Below are positions 25,711 through 38,485 of a stretch of DNA of 64,000 nt, one piece after another (position 1 is the stretch's first letter; the number at the start of each line of letters is the position of its first letter). The stretch lies in NCBI RefSeq assembly GCF_052324685.1, contig NC_135214.1, positions 29,988,206-30,052,205 of the forward strand, in the 5' to 3' direction. The position numbers and the translations under genes are program-made. Source of the stretch: Brachyhypopomus gauderio. Its lineage: Eukaryota; Chordata; Actinopteri; Gymnotiformes; Hypopomidae. The notes under the pieces are model-generated. The model worked only from the letters and a program-made list of their open reading frames with translations. It was not told where the DNA came from and did no database searches.

Positions 25711-26390
25711 ACATTTACATTTACGACATTTAGCAGATGCTCTTATCCAGAGCGACTTACAAAATGCTTTGCATCTGATCACAGAATTCATCCTAGGTAA
25801 TAGTGCGGATAGGCCAGAATTCAAGATACCCTTGAGTGCTAGTACTAAACTACAGGAGTCAATGTCATTACCTAGTGTTTCCAAGTTAAATTACCAAGAA
25901 GCACAAATAACCATAGCCAGACAAACAATTAAAGAACAATGGCAAGTGCTATCTGCTGAGTTAGTGCTCAACAAACAGGTGAGTCTTCAGTCTACGCTTG
26001 AAGATATCAATAGACTGCAGTCCGAGCAGCTAATGGAAGATCGTTCCAACATCTTTGAGCCAGGACCGAGATTAGTCTGGAGCTTTGTCTTCCCTGAAAC
26101 TTTAAGCGTGGAGTTTTGAGTCGAGCCAAGTTTGAGGTTCTGAGTGCTCGCTGTTTGACCACAGACATCATGTAGGGAAGGGCTAGTCTGTTTTTGGCTT
26201 TGTAAGCAAGCATCAAGGTTTTTTATCTGATACGTGTTGCTACTGGAAGCCAGTGAAGAGAGCGTAGCAGAGGAGTCACATGTGAGAACTTAGGGAGATT
26301 GAAGACCAGTCGTGCTGCAGCATTCTGAATTAGTTGTAGAGGTCTGATGAGCCATAGCAGAAGACCTGCAAGTAGGGAATTGCTGTAGTA
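25711..26390 (-). mobile_element. 5'-truncated L2/CR1-type LINE inserted in the Tc1 copy
   Basis: On the minus strand it encodes the end of a reverse transcriptase ORF (LIQNAAARLVFNLPKFSHVT, LLRSLHWLPV, then LAYKAKN and LISVLAQRCWNDLPL), broken by stops. The 3' terminus at 25711 is a short ATTTAC-type tandem. ATTTT flanks both sides (25706-25710 and 26391-26395), a likely target-site duplication. Truncation after 26390 is the usual outcome of target-primed insertion. Confidence 0.75.
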
Positions 26391-26610
26391 ATTTTGGACA
26401 ATTCCATGCTCCCAACAGTTTGGAGCTGGCCCCTTCCTCTTCCAACATGACTGTGCACCAGTGCACAAAGCAAGGTCCATAAAGACATGGATGGCAGAGT
26501 CTGGTGTGGATTAACTTGATTGGCCTGCACAGAGTCTTCACTTCAACCCAGTAGAACACCTTTGGGACGAATTAGAGAAGAGACTGAGATCCAGGCCTTC
26601 TAAGCCCTAA

Positions 26611-29216
26611 GCACTTAGTGTCCTACTCTTCATGACCTGTTCTAATGAAATGGGCATTGGTTGCTTGGTCCTCTTTAATGTGTTTGAGCTGAAACACGCC
26701 TGGACTTGGGTCATCTCTGAGCAGGAGGCCGGAGGTGAGCACAGACGCTGGCACTGACGGTCCCTCACATGGAGAAGCTCCAGCATGGCCATGAGACGCA
26801 TAGCGCTGAACTGGAGGAGATGAAGAAACAGAATGAGGAGAACAGAACATGCCAGGCCACTGAGCTCTGAGGTGAGACACATACTGGCCTTCTCCAACTA
26901 CAAGCTGCTGGCACATTCACCTCATCCCATGGAGTTATTTTCATATCCACGTTGCTGTGTTCTACCACGATTTCTCTTCCTTTTCTCACTCCAAGCCAAA
27001 GTTATTTTTCCTAAATTGTGATCTACTTTTCTCATCTTTTATCTTCTGGAGTTGTACTATACATGCAGGATATTCTGTGTTATGCCTAGCCCACAACTAT
27101 ACTATCGACTGCACTGATTCATCTCCTCTGACTGCAGAGACCACCACTGCACTTCACCAGTTCTGTCCCACAGCCCTACAATCATGGCTTCCTTTTGGCC
27201 AAGCCTGTCTAAATGGTTTTTTCTTTTTTTCCCTCTAGGTCCTATTCTCTCCAAGCTTACAACCCAAGCCCAAATGTTTACTTATGAATTTAAGACTGAT
27301 CTCTGTACAACCAGATAATCTTTCATGTGGATACTGAGACCATGAAAAACACTGAGGAAGACTCACAGCAGGTGAAACAATGTGGTCTTCTAACACTTAG
27401 ACTGATATTTTGGTCAAGCTTATGTTTATGCTTTTCTTAAATACCCACTGGAGTTTCTTAAAAGCATTTTAAAGATGCTTCTCACTCTATTGCAACTTTT
27501 CTGTGAATCTTAGTTTCAGAGTTATATGTGAGAGGTAAACTCAATTTTTTATTTTTGTGCACTGTTTATTTAATAAGAAAAGAAAAATTAGTTATTACCA
27601 CCTGAAGACATGGCTTATCCAAAGACATTAGCACAGAGTATCGATTTAAACAGGATCTAGAGAGTCCAAGTCAAGAGCATGACAAGCACCTTCTTGATAG
27701 AATGTCATATGATTTATAATATACTGTTTGAAAATATAAAAAGACTATATACTGTATGTAGAATATACTCTATATTTCATGGTGATATTTCACGAATCTT
27801 AATTGAAGAGCAATTTGGATTTGTTGGGTAGATTTAACCCTGTCTTGGCTTTTCATCCCAAAATATCCCAATGACTGAAAATGAATCCAGTGGAAGCGTT
27901 TAACCAGGAGAACAGTGGGTGTATGAGTACCATGTAACAGCTCGGCAACATGTATTGCCTCTTCGCAGGGTCTCTCACTCAAACCCCATGAGTAAACAAA
28001 CCTCACATGGAGGATTACACGTTTTTCTACATTTTACGTTTAATAGCATTTACTTGCCATTTACTTTATTTTTGTTAATAACTACCCACATAATGTATCT
28101 GTTTCATAAGTATGAAACTTATACTCTTCATGATTGTCTTTTCATCTCAGTTCAGGACAGCACTTTACTGAGGCATTGCTCATTCATTCTTATCGACTCA
28201 CTCATCTTTCCCCTGATGAACAGAATATTCACTTTACTCCCTTTCACTCACCTGTTGTATCAGCACCCTCACATACAGTGCTTGAGAATCAAAGGACTTG
28301 ATAAATATAGGTAGCTCATATTCTGTCTTTGGGATGATACAACCCAGGATTTTTGAAGATCCATGTTTCTTTAGAATGTGCCCTCTGAGAATTAGTCTCT
28401 ATGTTTTATACTGGTCTATTGTGTTATGTCTAGTGACTCTAAGATGAAGATTTGGATTCACTATTAAGTGTGGTACAAATTAATAAATGGACATCATGAT
28501 AGATATGTTTTATTATAAATAAAATAAAATATGATTTAGATGGTTAGTGTAATTAGTATAATGATGGACAGCTGCATTATGCCACCTAAAAATTGAAAAT
28601 ATTTGCACATACATTAAGGCTAGCATATAACTCATATAATACAGCATAGCATCATCTAGCAAAAACATTTAAATGCTCCTAAAAGTGTTAGGAAACGGTC
28701 TAGCTTAATTTAGCAAGAAATAAAAAAACATAAATAATATATAAACATATAATTAAAAAAAACTTATTACATTAAATTATTGGAGCTCTAAAATACTAAG
28801 AAATACTCTTTATGTAAAACTGTGTACCAGACACAAAGATATTCGAAAATTACTTTTTATGTGACTTGTTTTGAAATAGCAATAGTATAAATAGCAATTG
28901 TTGTCATAGACAAAAATGTAGTACACAAAAGTAATAATAATACAAATTTTGCTAAATATGTGGCATGATGCCTTACGAGTAAGTCTCAGACTTGAATTTC
29001 AGTCAGTGATGTAAGAGTAAACAGTGGATATAAAGATGCACCATAAACAAAATCTCAAAATCTTATTGAGAATCAGCATTTTACCTGGAGGTATTATAAG
29101 AGTCCATTGGCTCAATAAACAGATAAAAATGTTGTGTACAAAAATGTTTCAAAGTATATTTAAAGAAGCCTGAAATAACGTTTGTGCTGTGCATAACTGA
29201 TTCCAGCAGACGGTCG
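26611..29216. other. Gene-poor AT-rich spacer upstream of inava 3' end
   Basis: I find no convincing gene here. A frame near 26770-26870 reads as a short charged helix-like peptide (ELEEMKKQNEEN) but has no support from splice sites or known homology. A TTTATT at 28509-28514 is a candidate minus-strand poly(A) signal for inava, which would imply a 3' UTR of about 0.7 kb. TEAD3, which follows RPL10A in human, is not present. Confidence 0.5.
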
Positions 29217-32200
29217 TTAGACCTGGCTTACAATCTCACAGTCTTCTTCTTCATACCACTGTAGGGGAGTCCCATCAGGAGCCCTTTGCAGAATTACTTT
29301 CTGTGGAGTCTGGAAAGAACAACATCGTATCAGCATTTCGTGGCTTAATTGATTCATTTAGTTTATCCGAAACCAAGGATTTGACACATGACATATTTTG
29401 TCATGGCTCTTTACCTGTCTCTGAGACTGGATCTGGTGGTATGGCGGGGGCTCTTGGTTTGGCAGACGTTTCACACGCATAGACCCCTGCCGCTCCAGTG
29501 GCCGGGGCTTCATGTCTCCGGTGGTGTACCTCTGATGCCACGACCTGAGGTCATTTGATACGACCTCCCGAGGAAGCAGCCTGATGGGGTGATCATGATG
29601 CTCCCGCAGTGAAGGGCCGCGGCACAGCCTGGGGTACGGCGGAGGCGGTCTGGGCCCACGCTTAGGAGAAACCGGCTGCTGCAGCTTGATATTCACCAGT
29701 TGAGCCTGTGAGCTCACCACTGGGTTCAGCTTTCCCACGTCTACCCTGAGAGGGGTGCTGTCTCTGCTGCCGAGCTGGGACGTGGGCTGGGCGGGCTGGC
29801 AGGGGTGGACCGTGGGATGGGCCATGTTGTTTTTGGGGAGTCCCAGAGCGGGCTGTTGACCCTGAGCTTTGTGTGCAACATGGCGCTGGCGGTAACTGTA
29901 CGGAGGTGGGCAGACTTTGACGCCTTCGGAGGCCGAGTCCCGGCTGGACGAGCTTGCACACGAGGACACGGAGTGCTCCGAGCTGCTGTCCTCTGAGCTG
30001 CACTGGTATAGCCGCTGCACGGAGTAGGCCAGGGCAAAGTCGGTGACACGGCGACGAGGGAGCTTGCTCCGCCCACGGCTCAGGTCCAAGTTAGGTTTGC
30101 TTGGGTCTGTCTTGGTTCGTGGAAGCCTGTTAAAAATAAAATATCAAATATAATATATATAAATATCACAGCCATATCCGATGGTAGAACTAGATTCACA
30201 AACCTGTCTTACATACAGTGACATTAACTGAAGCATATTGAGCCGTTCTCACCAATGCATTCATTCGTTCAAACTAAATTTTTGCCTTAACTTTGATACA
30301 ATTTTTTATTACTATCTCAACAAACAATTTGTTTTAATGTTTAAATATTCATTGTAACCAACAACAAAGTTAAAACGTTGTAAGATGTGAACATAAAGGC
30401 TTAGATAAAGAATGGCGTTTTCAGGTCTAAAAAAATAAATGGATAAAGAGGCAGCTGCAACCAGTCATTGTGAAGACAGGATTCAGCTATAAATCCCATA
30501 TTACAGCCTTACCTAAAGGACTGAGAAATGTGTCGACGCAGTGGCAGCTCCGGGGTGGAGGGGGCGCTGTTGGACTGATTGTTCCGCATGGCCAGACTTT
30601 TGAACACAAACTGGGGTGCAGGAGGAAGGTCGGCCAGTCCCGGCTCTGACGGAGTTCCTGTCGGACTGCTGCCCACACAGACGCCCCGGCGTGATCAATA
30701 TCACTCCACATTACAGTGGTAAACCGATCGGCTTGTTCATCTATTTTCCCTTTAGAGAATATGGCTGTAATTTCATCGCCTCACTACAGCCGAATTTCAT
30801 TGATATTGTGAACGTAAACATGTAAACATGTGTTTGAGGCATGCTTCTTTAAATTTACCAACATGGACTCTTCACCTGCTATTTTAATGCATCTACAGAG
30901 CCACTTGATCCACTACTTACCACGACCTGCTGCTGCTAGAGGATGGAGCCTGCTTGCGTTTCTCATAGGGCTCATCCAGACTGGACTCCCTCCATGGGGA
31001 GTTCTGCACGGGCGAGCGCTCATACTCCAGACGGGAAACGGAGCTCGTCTGCTGTGGGCCGCGGCTGGGGGAAAGGGTGCGGTGCACCGAGCGCTGCGTC
31101 CTGGGTCTAGGGTCAGGCGCCATCGGGGAGAGTGGGCTCACCTCCAGCTCTGTCCACACAGAAGGAGCTGAGTGAGCTTAAGCATTGGCTGCCCAGCGTA
31201 CGATAGTGCAAAGAGACTCGGCCCTTACCGTCATCGAGGGCCACTGCATCGGACAGCGAGCTGTCGTCCGATATGCACGAGTCTGAAAAGGGAAATATTA
31301 CAGCTTACTACAGAAAACACGTTCAGTTCTGTGCATCTGTGCATTTTCTTTTCCTGTCAACAGACAGACAACGGGGTGAGAGGACGCAGGCGTGGAAGGG
31401 ACTTGCCTGGCTGTCTGGAGGTGCGGCAGGTCTGTGGAGACACGCAGCCGTGGCTCACGCGGTGTTTCAGCACAGCCTCCTGTAGCTCCTTCACCTTCCT
31501 CTCCTCGCGCTTACACTGCTGCACCCGGCTCTTCCTCACCGGCTTGCTCAGGTGCTCCTCGAGGGACAGCTGTCGCGCTGCCTCGTAAATCTGCTGGTGA
31601 AGGGCCAGATCTGCCTCCAGTGCCCGCAGTTCTGACTCCTAGAGCAGCCCGGTGCGGGGCGAGAGTGGTAGAGTGCGGGTTAATGGTGACGGGCCAGTGT
31701 GCCCACAACAGTTCTCCCTTCTCTGAATCAATATTTGGGTATGAGACAAAAGAATGCGCAAGGAAACTGAAAATGTCACTACTGAACTGCACCTCTCTGT
31801 CCTGGGGAATCAAGCCCTCGTCTAGTTTGAAGGCTGCACCAATCCGTCGCCTAATCTGTGGAGGCTTCTCGTCAGGTCTCAATGGGTAGTCAGATGACAG
31901 CTTTCCAGTCAGCTCCTGTGGAATCAAAGCATGATATTAATATCAATCAGGATAATGTTATCCTAATTGTTAGCTTTAATTGTTGGTTTAAAGCAAGAAG
32001 TGCTTTGTTTATAAATCACAATATAAAAAGAAGCAAGATTAGCAGCATCTGGCTAAATCTGTATTTGGCTATCAATAAACAAACAGATGTTTACTGCTAT
32101 TACATACACAAAGGGGACTTTATGGTGGAACGAGTCTGTCCTTGAAGCTATTGGGTTGGTGGTTCACAGTGAATGTGTAACTCCCTGACTAACTTGTAAG

Positions 32201-33134
32201 GAAGCATCTGTTTCAGGACTGTCCACTATTGATTTACTTTAGAGGCTCCATTGAAGTCCACTTGTCAAAGACAAAAGAACTGACAGCAATGCCACACTGC
32301 ATCACAATGGTTAGCTGATTCAGCCTGCCTCATCATGATTGGTTAGCTGATTCAGCCTGCTTCACCACAATTGGTTAGCTGATTCAGCCTGCTTCACCAT
32401 ACTTAGTTAGCTGATTTTCTTTGCTACTTTAAGGGGCAATATAAAGCTCAATTCCCATTAATTGCATTTAACCGTTGCATGTGAAAAGCCTTTTTTTCCA
32501 CAGTGCATTTAAGATGCTCAATAGCTGCACCAAACTCACATGACATATTTTCACATAAGGTTTAATGTGGCGTATCTGTAAATTTCAATGATGTCACATC
32601 ATATTGTAGCTGGTAGCTCTTAGCATGGGGTGCAGACAGGATGATGGCACTCACAGCCTCTCTAATGCAGAGTTTCTTCAACTCCAGAAGACACTGCTCC
32701 AATCTGTCCTCCAGGGCTTGGTGTTTAAGCCTCATGGCCCGTGTGTGAGTACTTAGGTCCTTCACGGGAGACGTCGGACTGTCTGGACCTTGATGAAACA
32801 AAATGATGTATTTGGCTTTCTTACGTAGCTAGGTGTAGCAGTTACAATGACATTGCAATATGGAGCCCAACTTGTTCTAGCGAAAGCCCAGACCTCCCAA
32901 ACAGCGCTACCACCGCATTCCAATAAAACCACAGAGCCTTTGTCAGAATGCTAGTCAGACATTTACAAGAGTTGCTGGCAAATCTTATAGCGTTCACAGA
33001 AGTGAACTCAAACATCTGCAGACAATTGGTTCATTAATGCTACAAATATGTCTGTGGACTGACAACTTGAAGTGCTTACCAGAGTTTAGGATGATGCCAC
33101 TGTCCGAGTCACTGATTTCTTCTTTGCATTCCAT
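29217..33134 (-). CDS. inava: Innate immunity activator protein (CUPID domain)
   Basis: Human INAVA binds cytohesins, stabilises epithelial junctions and tunes NOD2 and other pattern-recognition signalling. Exons, in transcript order: 33134-33080, 32788-32655, 31915-31793, 31638-31407, 31282-31229, 31149-30921, 30668-30513, 30126-29415, 29309-29217; phases agree, about 595 residues. The N-terminus reads MECKEEISDSDSGIILNSGP, close to human MESKDEVSDTDSGIILQSGP. The CUPID coiled region follows (LEQCLLELKKLCIREAELTG, then IRRRIGAAFKLDE). Diagnostic motifs are SPVQNSPWRESSLDEPYEK and DLRSWHQRY...LERQGSMRVK; the end is EIVSQV, as in human. These favour INAVA over FRMD4 or CCDC120 relatives. One intron uses a GC donor (31406-31405) and one acceptor is a NAGNAG. 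An upstream 5' UTR exon may lie at 36368-36473. Confidence 0.92.
32309..32416. repeat. 32-bp tandem repeat, about 3.4 copies
   Basis: A unit starting GGTTAGCTGATTCAGCCTGC and ending in TTCACCACAATT-like sequence recurs at 32309, 32341, 32373 and partly 32405, with a few differences between copies. It lies in inava intron 2. Confidence 0.9.
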
Positions 33135-33444
33135 GTTTGTTTCGTTGTCTTCTGCCTCAAGCAGTAAATCTACAGGTCTGCAATCTCTGCACACATGAAC
33201 CACAACACAACATTTACATCTTTCTCTTGTTTTCAACTCTGTTTATATCTCCTGCTCTTAGAGTCGACCAACCACTTGATATTTGTCAACCAAATGTAAC
33301 ACGTGACATGCAAACCTCGAGTTCCACAGGCAAATCCAGTGATCCAGGCTCCTCAGGAGCTACCCCACCACTGAGACCAGAGAAAGCACAAGATGTCTCT
33401 TTCAGCATCTCCACCCACCCTCTGGTCCCTCTAGACCTCCTGCA

Positions 33445-33464
33445 CCCCCCCCCCCCCCCCCCCC
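33445..33464 (-). repeat. Poly-C tract (20 C; poly-G on the opposite strand)
   Basis: A pure C run followed by CT-rich sequence, just upstream of the first inava coding exon. On the inava sense strand it is poly-G. Confidence 0.9.
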
Positions 33465-34572
33465 AACTCCTCCCCCCTCCTCAACCACTTTAATGTTCCA
33501 CCCCACAATAGAAGTGCACGTGGTTGACCGCGCACATGTGTGGGGGCTAATGCCCCATACAGCGCCATGGCGACCTGGCACACTGCGGTTGTGTGTGCGT
33601 GCGTGCGCATGACTGCCGGCGCACGCTAATGCACTGATGGACGGCATGAGGGAACGTGTTTGGGAAACTAGACACCCCGAAAGAAACCAGATGGCTAAGC
33701 GGGGCACACCCCCCCTCTTGGCTTGCACCTGTTCCTCTTCAGCCCCTCCCTGAACATCTCCCTTTCAGCATGCCACTGCTGTAGCATGGCCTCTGGAGGG
33801 GAACAATGTCTTAGGCCTGACCCTGCCTTAGGCTCCTGACACTATTATTTCTGTTAGGGCATCTCTTGTTTCAAGGGGGGTACAGGATTCTTTTCATAAT
33901 AAGATAAACTGGAACTCCAATGATCAGTAAGGTGAAGAAGAATACCGTTGGCCTAATTTTATCATGGTGGGCTGCAGACCTGTCCCTGCAGACTTAAATG
34001 CAGTTTGAATAAGTTGAACATTAAACAGCATCTGATCATGCACAAAAGCTGGGTATGTTTTTGTTTAGCGCAAGTAGCTCAATGCTGTGGTATGATCCTC
34101 CCAAAGGCATTCAGACCGTCAACAAAGGAACTTTTCAAATCTAGAATCAAGTGGACGCTACTCATGAGTCATGACAGGTCAGCACTGGTCATGAAATGTG
34201 CTTGGCCACACTAGAGCAAGCCCAGAAACCATTTCCTGAAACAAGCTAGGAGGGTAACATGCTAGCATTCCACTGAGACTGTATATTCCTGGCATGTTTA
34301 TTTTGCCTGTGGATCATTATCATAGCTTCTTCCTGGAGAGTGAAGAGATTGGATGCTGTTGTAGACACCCTGATGGCTTTTTACTCATGCAGACCTGTGA
34401 CTCCTGGAGACAGATGCAGCGTTGCACAGAGACCAGCTTGTCCTGCCTGTTTCATTATGCCCTTCGGGTCCTATATCAACAACATCCCTACCTCAACACA
34501 GCAATGTGGCCAATTTGCTGAGATGACAATATCTGCTTAGCCTGAGAATGCAGAGTATACAATTCTCTCTCC

Positions 34573-34575
<3 letters not shown>

Positions 34576-34651
<76 letters not shown>
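34576..34651. repeat. (CT)n microsatellite
   Basis: About 38 pure CT copies followed by a short (GT)n run. The long Glu-Arg frame on the opposite strand is a by-product of this repeat. Confidence 0.95.
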
Positions 34652-34655
<4 letters not shown>

Positions 34656-35868
34656 TGTGTGTGTGTGTATGTGAATGTGTTTAAAACCATGGAATGAATT
34701 AGGTCACTGCAACAAAGTGTGCCTTATTCACTGCAACCTCCAAAAAAAAAAAATGCAGAGATGGACATGCTGATCAGACAAGCACACCATTCATAGGGAG
34801 CTCCACCCCAGACACAAGCCTTCACATCCATCTAGATTACATAGCTAATTGCATCTAATGAGCATTACAGGACATAGCACATCTGACAGTGATCTGATCT
34901 TGGGAGCAGAACTGCTGTAGCAGTAGTTGTCCCACCCACCTCCGTAGCTCAGTGAAGCATAGCGATGAGGCATCACAGGAAAAGGGTGTTTTCGGGGCCA
35001 GAGATTATGGCGTGAGTACGACGTTGTCTCCTCTGGCTTTTACCCACCACCCTTCCCAGTGTGCTTGCGGGGCTGCAATCTTTCGGAATGCCTCCGAAGT
35101 CATATTCATTACCGCTGCGGCCGGGGCTTGGAATTCCCAAAGCAGGCCAGGCCTCGGAAACTCTGAGGGGAGACTTGAAGCCAACCCAGAATGTATGTGC
35201 AGTCTATAATTAAAGGGGTGCTGAAGCGCATAGATGCTGATGTTACGGGAGAGGCAAAATGACTTTACAGCATGACTTATTTCCGTATCTGGTGAGGAGC
35301 TGAAAACAATTCAACAGCAGAAAGGAAAGTGCAGGATAAAGTCATATCATCACAGCACAGTCCTGACTGTACAGACCAAAACATGCATTCCACAACAATA
35401 ATGTCTTGTTAATTCTGGCATCATTAAGAAATAAATGAGAAATCTAAAGTTTTTACAATTGACTGTCAACCAATAAGCTTTTATCTGAAGAAAAGTAAAA
35501 TGTGCAACTTGGCCCACCATGCAAAATAGTGAAAATCTACTACCTTCCTCAAATTTCTTGCATCAGACAATTTTATTGGCATCCACTGACAACATTTCCC
35601 ACATTGTCATTGATGTCAATAATCTCTTGTATGTCAGTTGCACTTTAGTCTAACAGTCACCAAGAAAAATACATGGTTATGAATACAACATCTACTGCAA
35701 GTCACAAAAACTTGATTGAACTCAATTATCTATTTGTCCCATTCAAGTAACTAAAATGTTTTATTCTGTTTAAGTTAATTCGCACTGATAAACTGTTGAA
35801 TATACGAGGCTGGTTTATAATAAGAAGAATAAGAATAAAAATTATAAAAATAATTTATTATTACCAGA

Positions 35869-35870
<2 letters not shown>

Positions 35871-35905
<35 letters not shown>

Positions 35906-35915
35906 GTTATTATTA
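35871..35915. repeat. (TTA)n microsatellite
   Basis: An array of about 15 trinucleotides with one interruption (TTG), in AT-rich spacer. Confidence 0.9.
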
Positions 35916-36367
35916 TAAGTATCTTTTTTTTACTTGTATCTTTTTTTTTCCCAAATATTTTTATTGGAATAGTACAATATACTTACAACAACAACAATGT
36001 ATTTTACATATTCCACTTTTTTTTTCAACACAAACACACACAGAAAAAGTTCAAATTAAATAGCAAAGAAGCATATGATGAACTTACTGATCAAAACAAA
36101 ACAAACCTCCCCCCACCCCATACCCACTACTTGTATCTTATAAACTGAAATTTTATATTTCACTTTAGGATTACATTTAATTAAAGCGTCCACTTGAATG
36201 TAAAAAAAATCATTGTCCCATTACACTTTTTAAAAGACACATTTACAAGTATGGTTGTATAATGTGTATTGTTCATATGGCTTCAGTCACGGCCCATCAA
36301 ACAAACAGTCTATAGACTGCTGTGAGAAGATATTGATTAGGGGGGAAAAAGTTAATCCTAGTCGTAC

Positions 36368-36473
36368 CTTTAAAGCATTCACGCCGCGGTCCGTCTGACA
36401 GTAGGTAGCCTCCTTAATCCATTCAGACAGATGCTCGCATGCCAGAGTATTCCAGTGTGCTGCTGATGCGAAA
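36368..36473 (-). other. Exon-like block, possible inava 5' exon
   Basis: On the minus strand a CCCAG acceptor precedes a 106-base block that ends at a good donor (TTAAAG/GTACGA). One frame is open throughout and contains HLSEWIKEATYCQ. Its phase does not join the known inava coding frame, so if it is spliced to inava it would be 5' UTR. I recognise no homologue. Confidence 0.3.
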
Positions 36474-37684
36474 CTGGGAATGAGTAAGGGGCGTGTTCAA
36501 ACGGCACGCCTTTGGAGCGTACCATTCCATGCAGGGGAGGCGTCCCATATATGTTAATGCAATATAAAGGAATGCCCGAATATTTGTAATAATTGCATAC
36601 TATCAATGAGCAAATACGACACTAACAAAATATCATAGGTTAATCATATATATAAAAGAAACTTGACTGTTCGTTTGTCTTAGTGAGTACAGAATTTTTT
36701 TAACGTGCAATTTAGTACTCCCCCTTTTATTATCACGTCTCTAAGTTCCGTGCTTTCTGAATGCAGCACACGTCTGCCACAGAAAATTGGCGCAGTTTGA
36801 ATGGAGTCAGCGGGAGAAAGGCGAGACAAAAAAAGTTAAACAAGAGGCGAGTGCCTGAGACAGCTGGCCAATAGTTCTTTTGAACTGATGAATGGTGTCC
36901 ACTATAACACAATGAAACGCTTTTATTCTTGCTGCTGTTGTGTGTGTTTTAAGTCTATTATTAGATATATTAAATTTTCTAACATTGCTGGTAATTGTTA
37001 ATGTTTTTTTCGAAACCAGAAACATTGTACGTCACGATACTACTTTCTTGAGTATTATTTGGCCACACGTTTTCCACCCACGGTCCAGGACTTTCTTTTT
37101 TGTTACTTTTATGGTGGAAGGTGAGCAGGCGTATCGCGCGCTCGGCAGATGGTCAGCTCTCTGCCCGTGGCGCTCCCTGAATATAAAGATCAGCTAATTA
37201 AACCCTGTTTATTTCCATGTGAAAAGCAGTAGGCAGCCCGTGGGGATCTCTTTAGTAATTGAGGATTCAGAGAAGAGCCACCTGTGAATGCAGTGGCAGC
37301 CCGCAACAGCAGCACAACAGAGCCAACAGAGTATCAGTATCACCTAGAACGGAATCGATTCTGCAAAGTGTAGTAGGCTATACATTTACAGGTTTATGTA
37401 AAATTCTTTCATCAATTGTATTTGTTACTGCCAGTGTTGACAACGCCCTTTAAAAAATATTTATATTTTTTTCTTGCCGTAAATGAATATAAAGGAATAA
37501 CATTGAAAACATTTAGATGAATGTTGGTACAAACGACAAACTGCTTTTTTGTAAGTAAAACTATATTCCAAAAGGCAAGATTTGGAAGTGCAACAGGTCT
37601 GTCAATACATTACTATTAAATGTATTTTTGGTCTATCAGAGCTTTTAACAGATATTACAGTAATAACAGATAATAAAGAAAGTA

Positions 37685-38485
37685 GGGGAGACTAGGGCAT
37701 CTTGTTGATATTTCCAACCACTTAAACGTGGAACACTAGTATTGGTCTGATCTCATATCCTGTCTGGGAAAGGCAGGATGTATTGTGAGCTGAGGTGAGA
37801 TTTGTAAATTTACATTTTGAAGTAAAACACATTTTTGTAATCTTTTTTTTTCTTACACATTTTGTCGATGAAGAACAACATACTTTTGCTATTGTCCTAC
37901 ATTAAAACAACTTTACAATAAAGAAAGCACGGCTTGGGGCCACTCCTCACCATCCCACCAACTCTATCTGCCAAGCAACAGGACATTTGGCTTCACCCAA
38001 AAGCTGGTTCAAGAGCTGCCCCCAAAAGAAAATAAAACCCACGATTCTGGCTGACACATCAGTGAAGGAGGCACTTGAAGCTGAAAGGAAAGATTTTATT
38101 TGAGATTGTTTGAAATTACTTTCCAGTTGTGTGTTTTAATGAACCATACTACCAGACTGATCGAGTGATTATTAATGAAGCCTATTTTTTCTGAAGTGGC
38201 ATTTAATTTTTTATTTGAATTAAAAAAAAAAACCTAACAGTGAATTGAGTGCTTTAATTTGCTGCAAAAGATAGCATGACAATAGAGGTGCACTCTCTAT
38301 TTAAGTTCTTATAAGTTTGAACCGAAATAATATGTGTAAATATAACAAATATAACAAGTATATGACAGACATTTTTCATGTGGTATGCACATATTTCATG
38401 TGGTATGCAGTTTGTAAAATTATAATCTACTGGTCCCACAGAATAAAAATAGTGTGAAAGGTGCAACAAGATGCCTGGTGTCCCC
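37685..38485 (+). mobile_element. Decayed DNA transposon, possibly pogo/Tigger type
   Basis: The ends are imperfectly inverted: GGGGAGACTAGGGCATCTTG at the left, and at the right the complement of a GGGGACACCAGGCATCTTGT-like sequence. Between them a short frame near 37985-38100 (KSWFKSCPQKK, then ILADTSVKEALEAERK) recalls the C-terminal tail of pogo/Tigger transposases. Family assignment is tentative and no clear target-site duplication was found. Confidence 0.4.

Larger units (their letters stand above)
25040..26610 (+). mobile_element. Tc1/mariner transposon, decayed and split by two insertions
   Basis: Transposase fragments read in order: VSSKTVCRELHGMGFHGRTA (helix-turn-helix part), then WQSDGRVRVWELPGEQY and GEIMVWG of the DDE core near 25225-25350, then after 26395 a decayed stretch matching the usual 'FQHDCAPVHKARSIKTW' and 'LNPIEHLWDELERRLRARP' region. 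The segment between GRTA and the second piece is shorter than in intact elements, so there is an internal deletion near 25222. The copy is interrupted by a SINE (25391-25668) and a LINE (25711-26390). The outer inverted repeats were not recognised, so the limits are approximate. Confidence 0.75.

Noticed and set aside
25502-26119. 205-residue open frame
   Set aside because: It reads through the antisense SINE, a piece of Tc1 and the antisense LINE; it is a chance frame, not a gene.
26765-26897. Coiled-coil-like peptide ELEEMKKQNEEN
   Set aside because: Too short, shifted frames around it, no recognisable family; most likely repeat-derived.
31392-31927. Overlapping plus-strand frames of 138-165 residues inside inava
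   Set aside because: They are antisense to GC-rich inava exons that have clear homology and splice sites; shadows only.
34493-34690. Arg-Glu repeat protein on the minus strand
   Set aside because: Translation of the (CT)n array.
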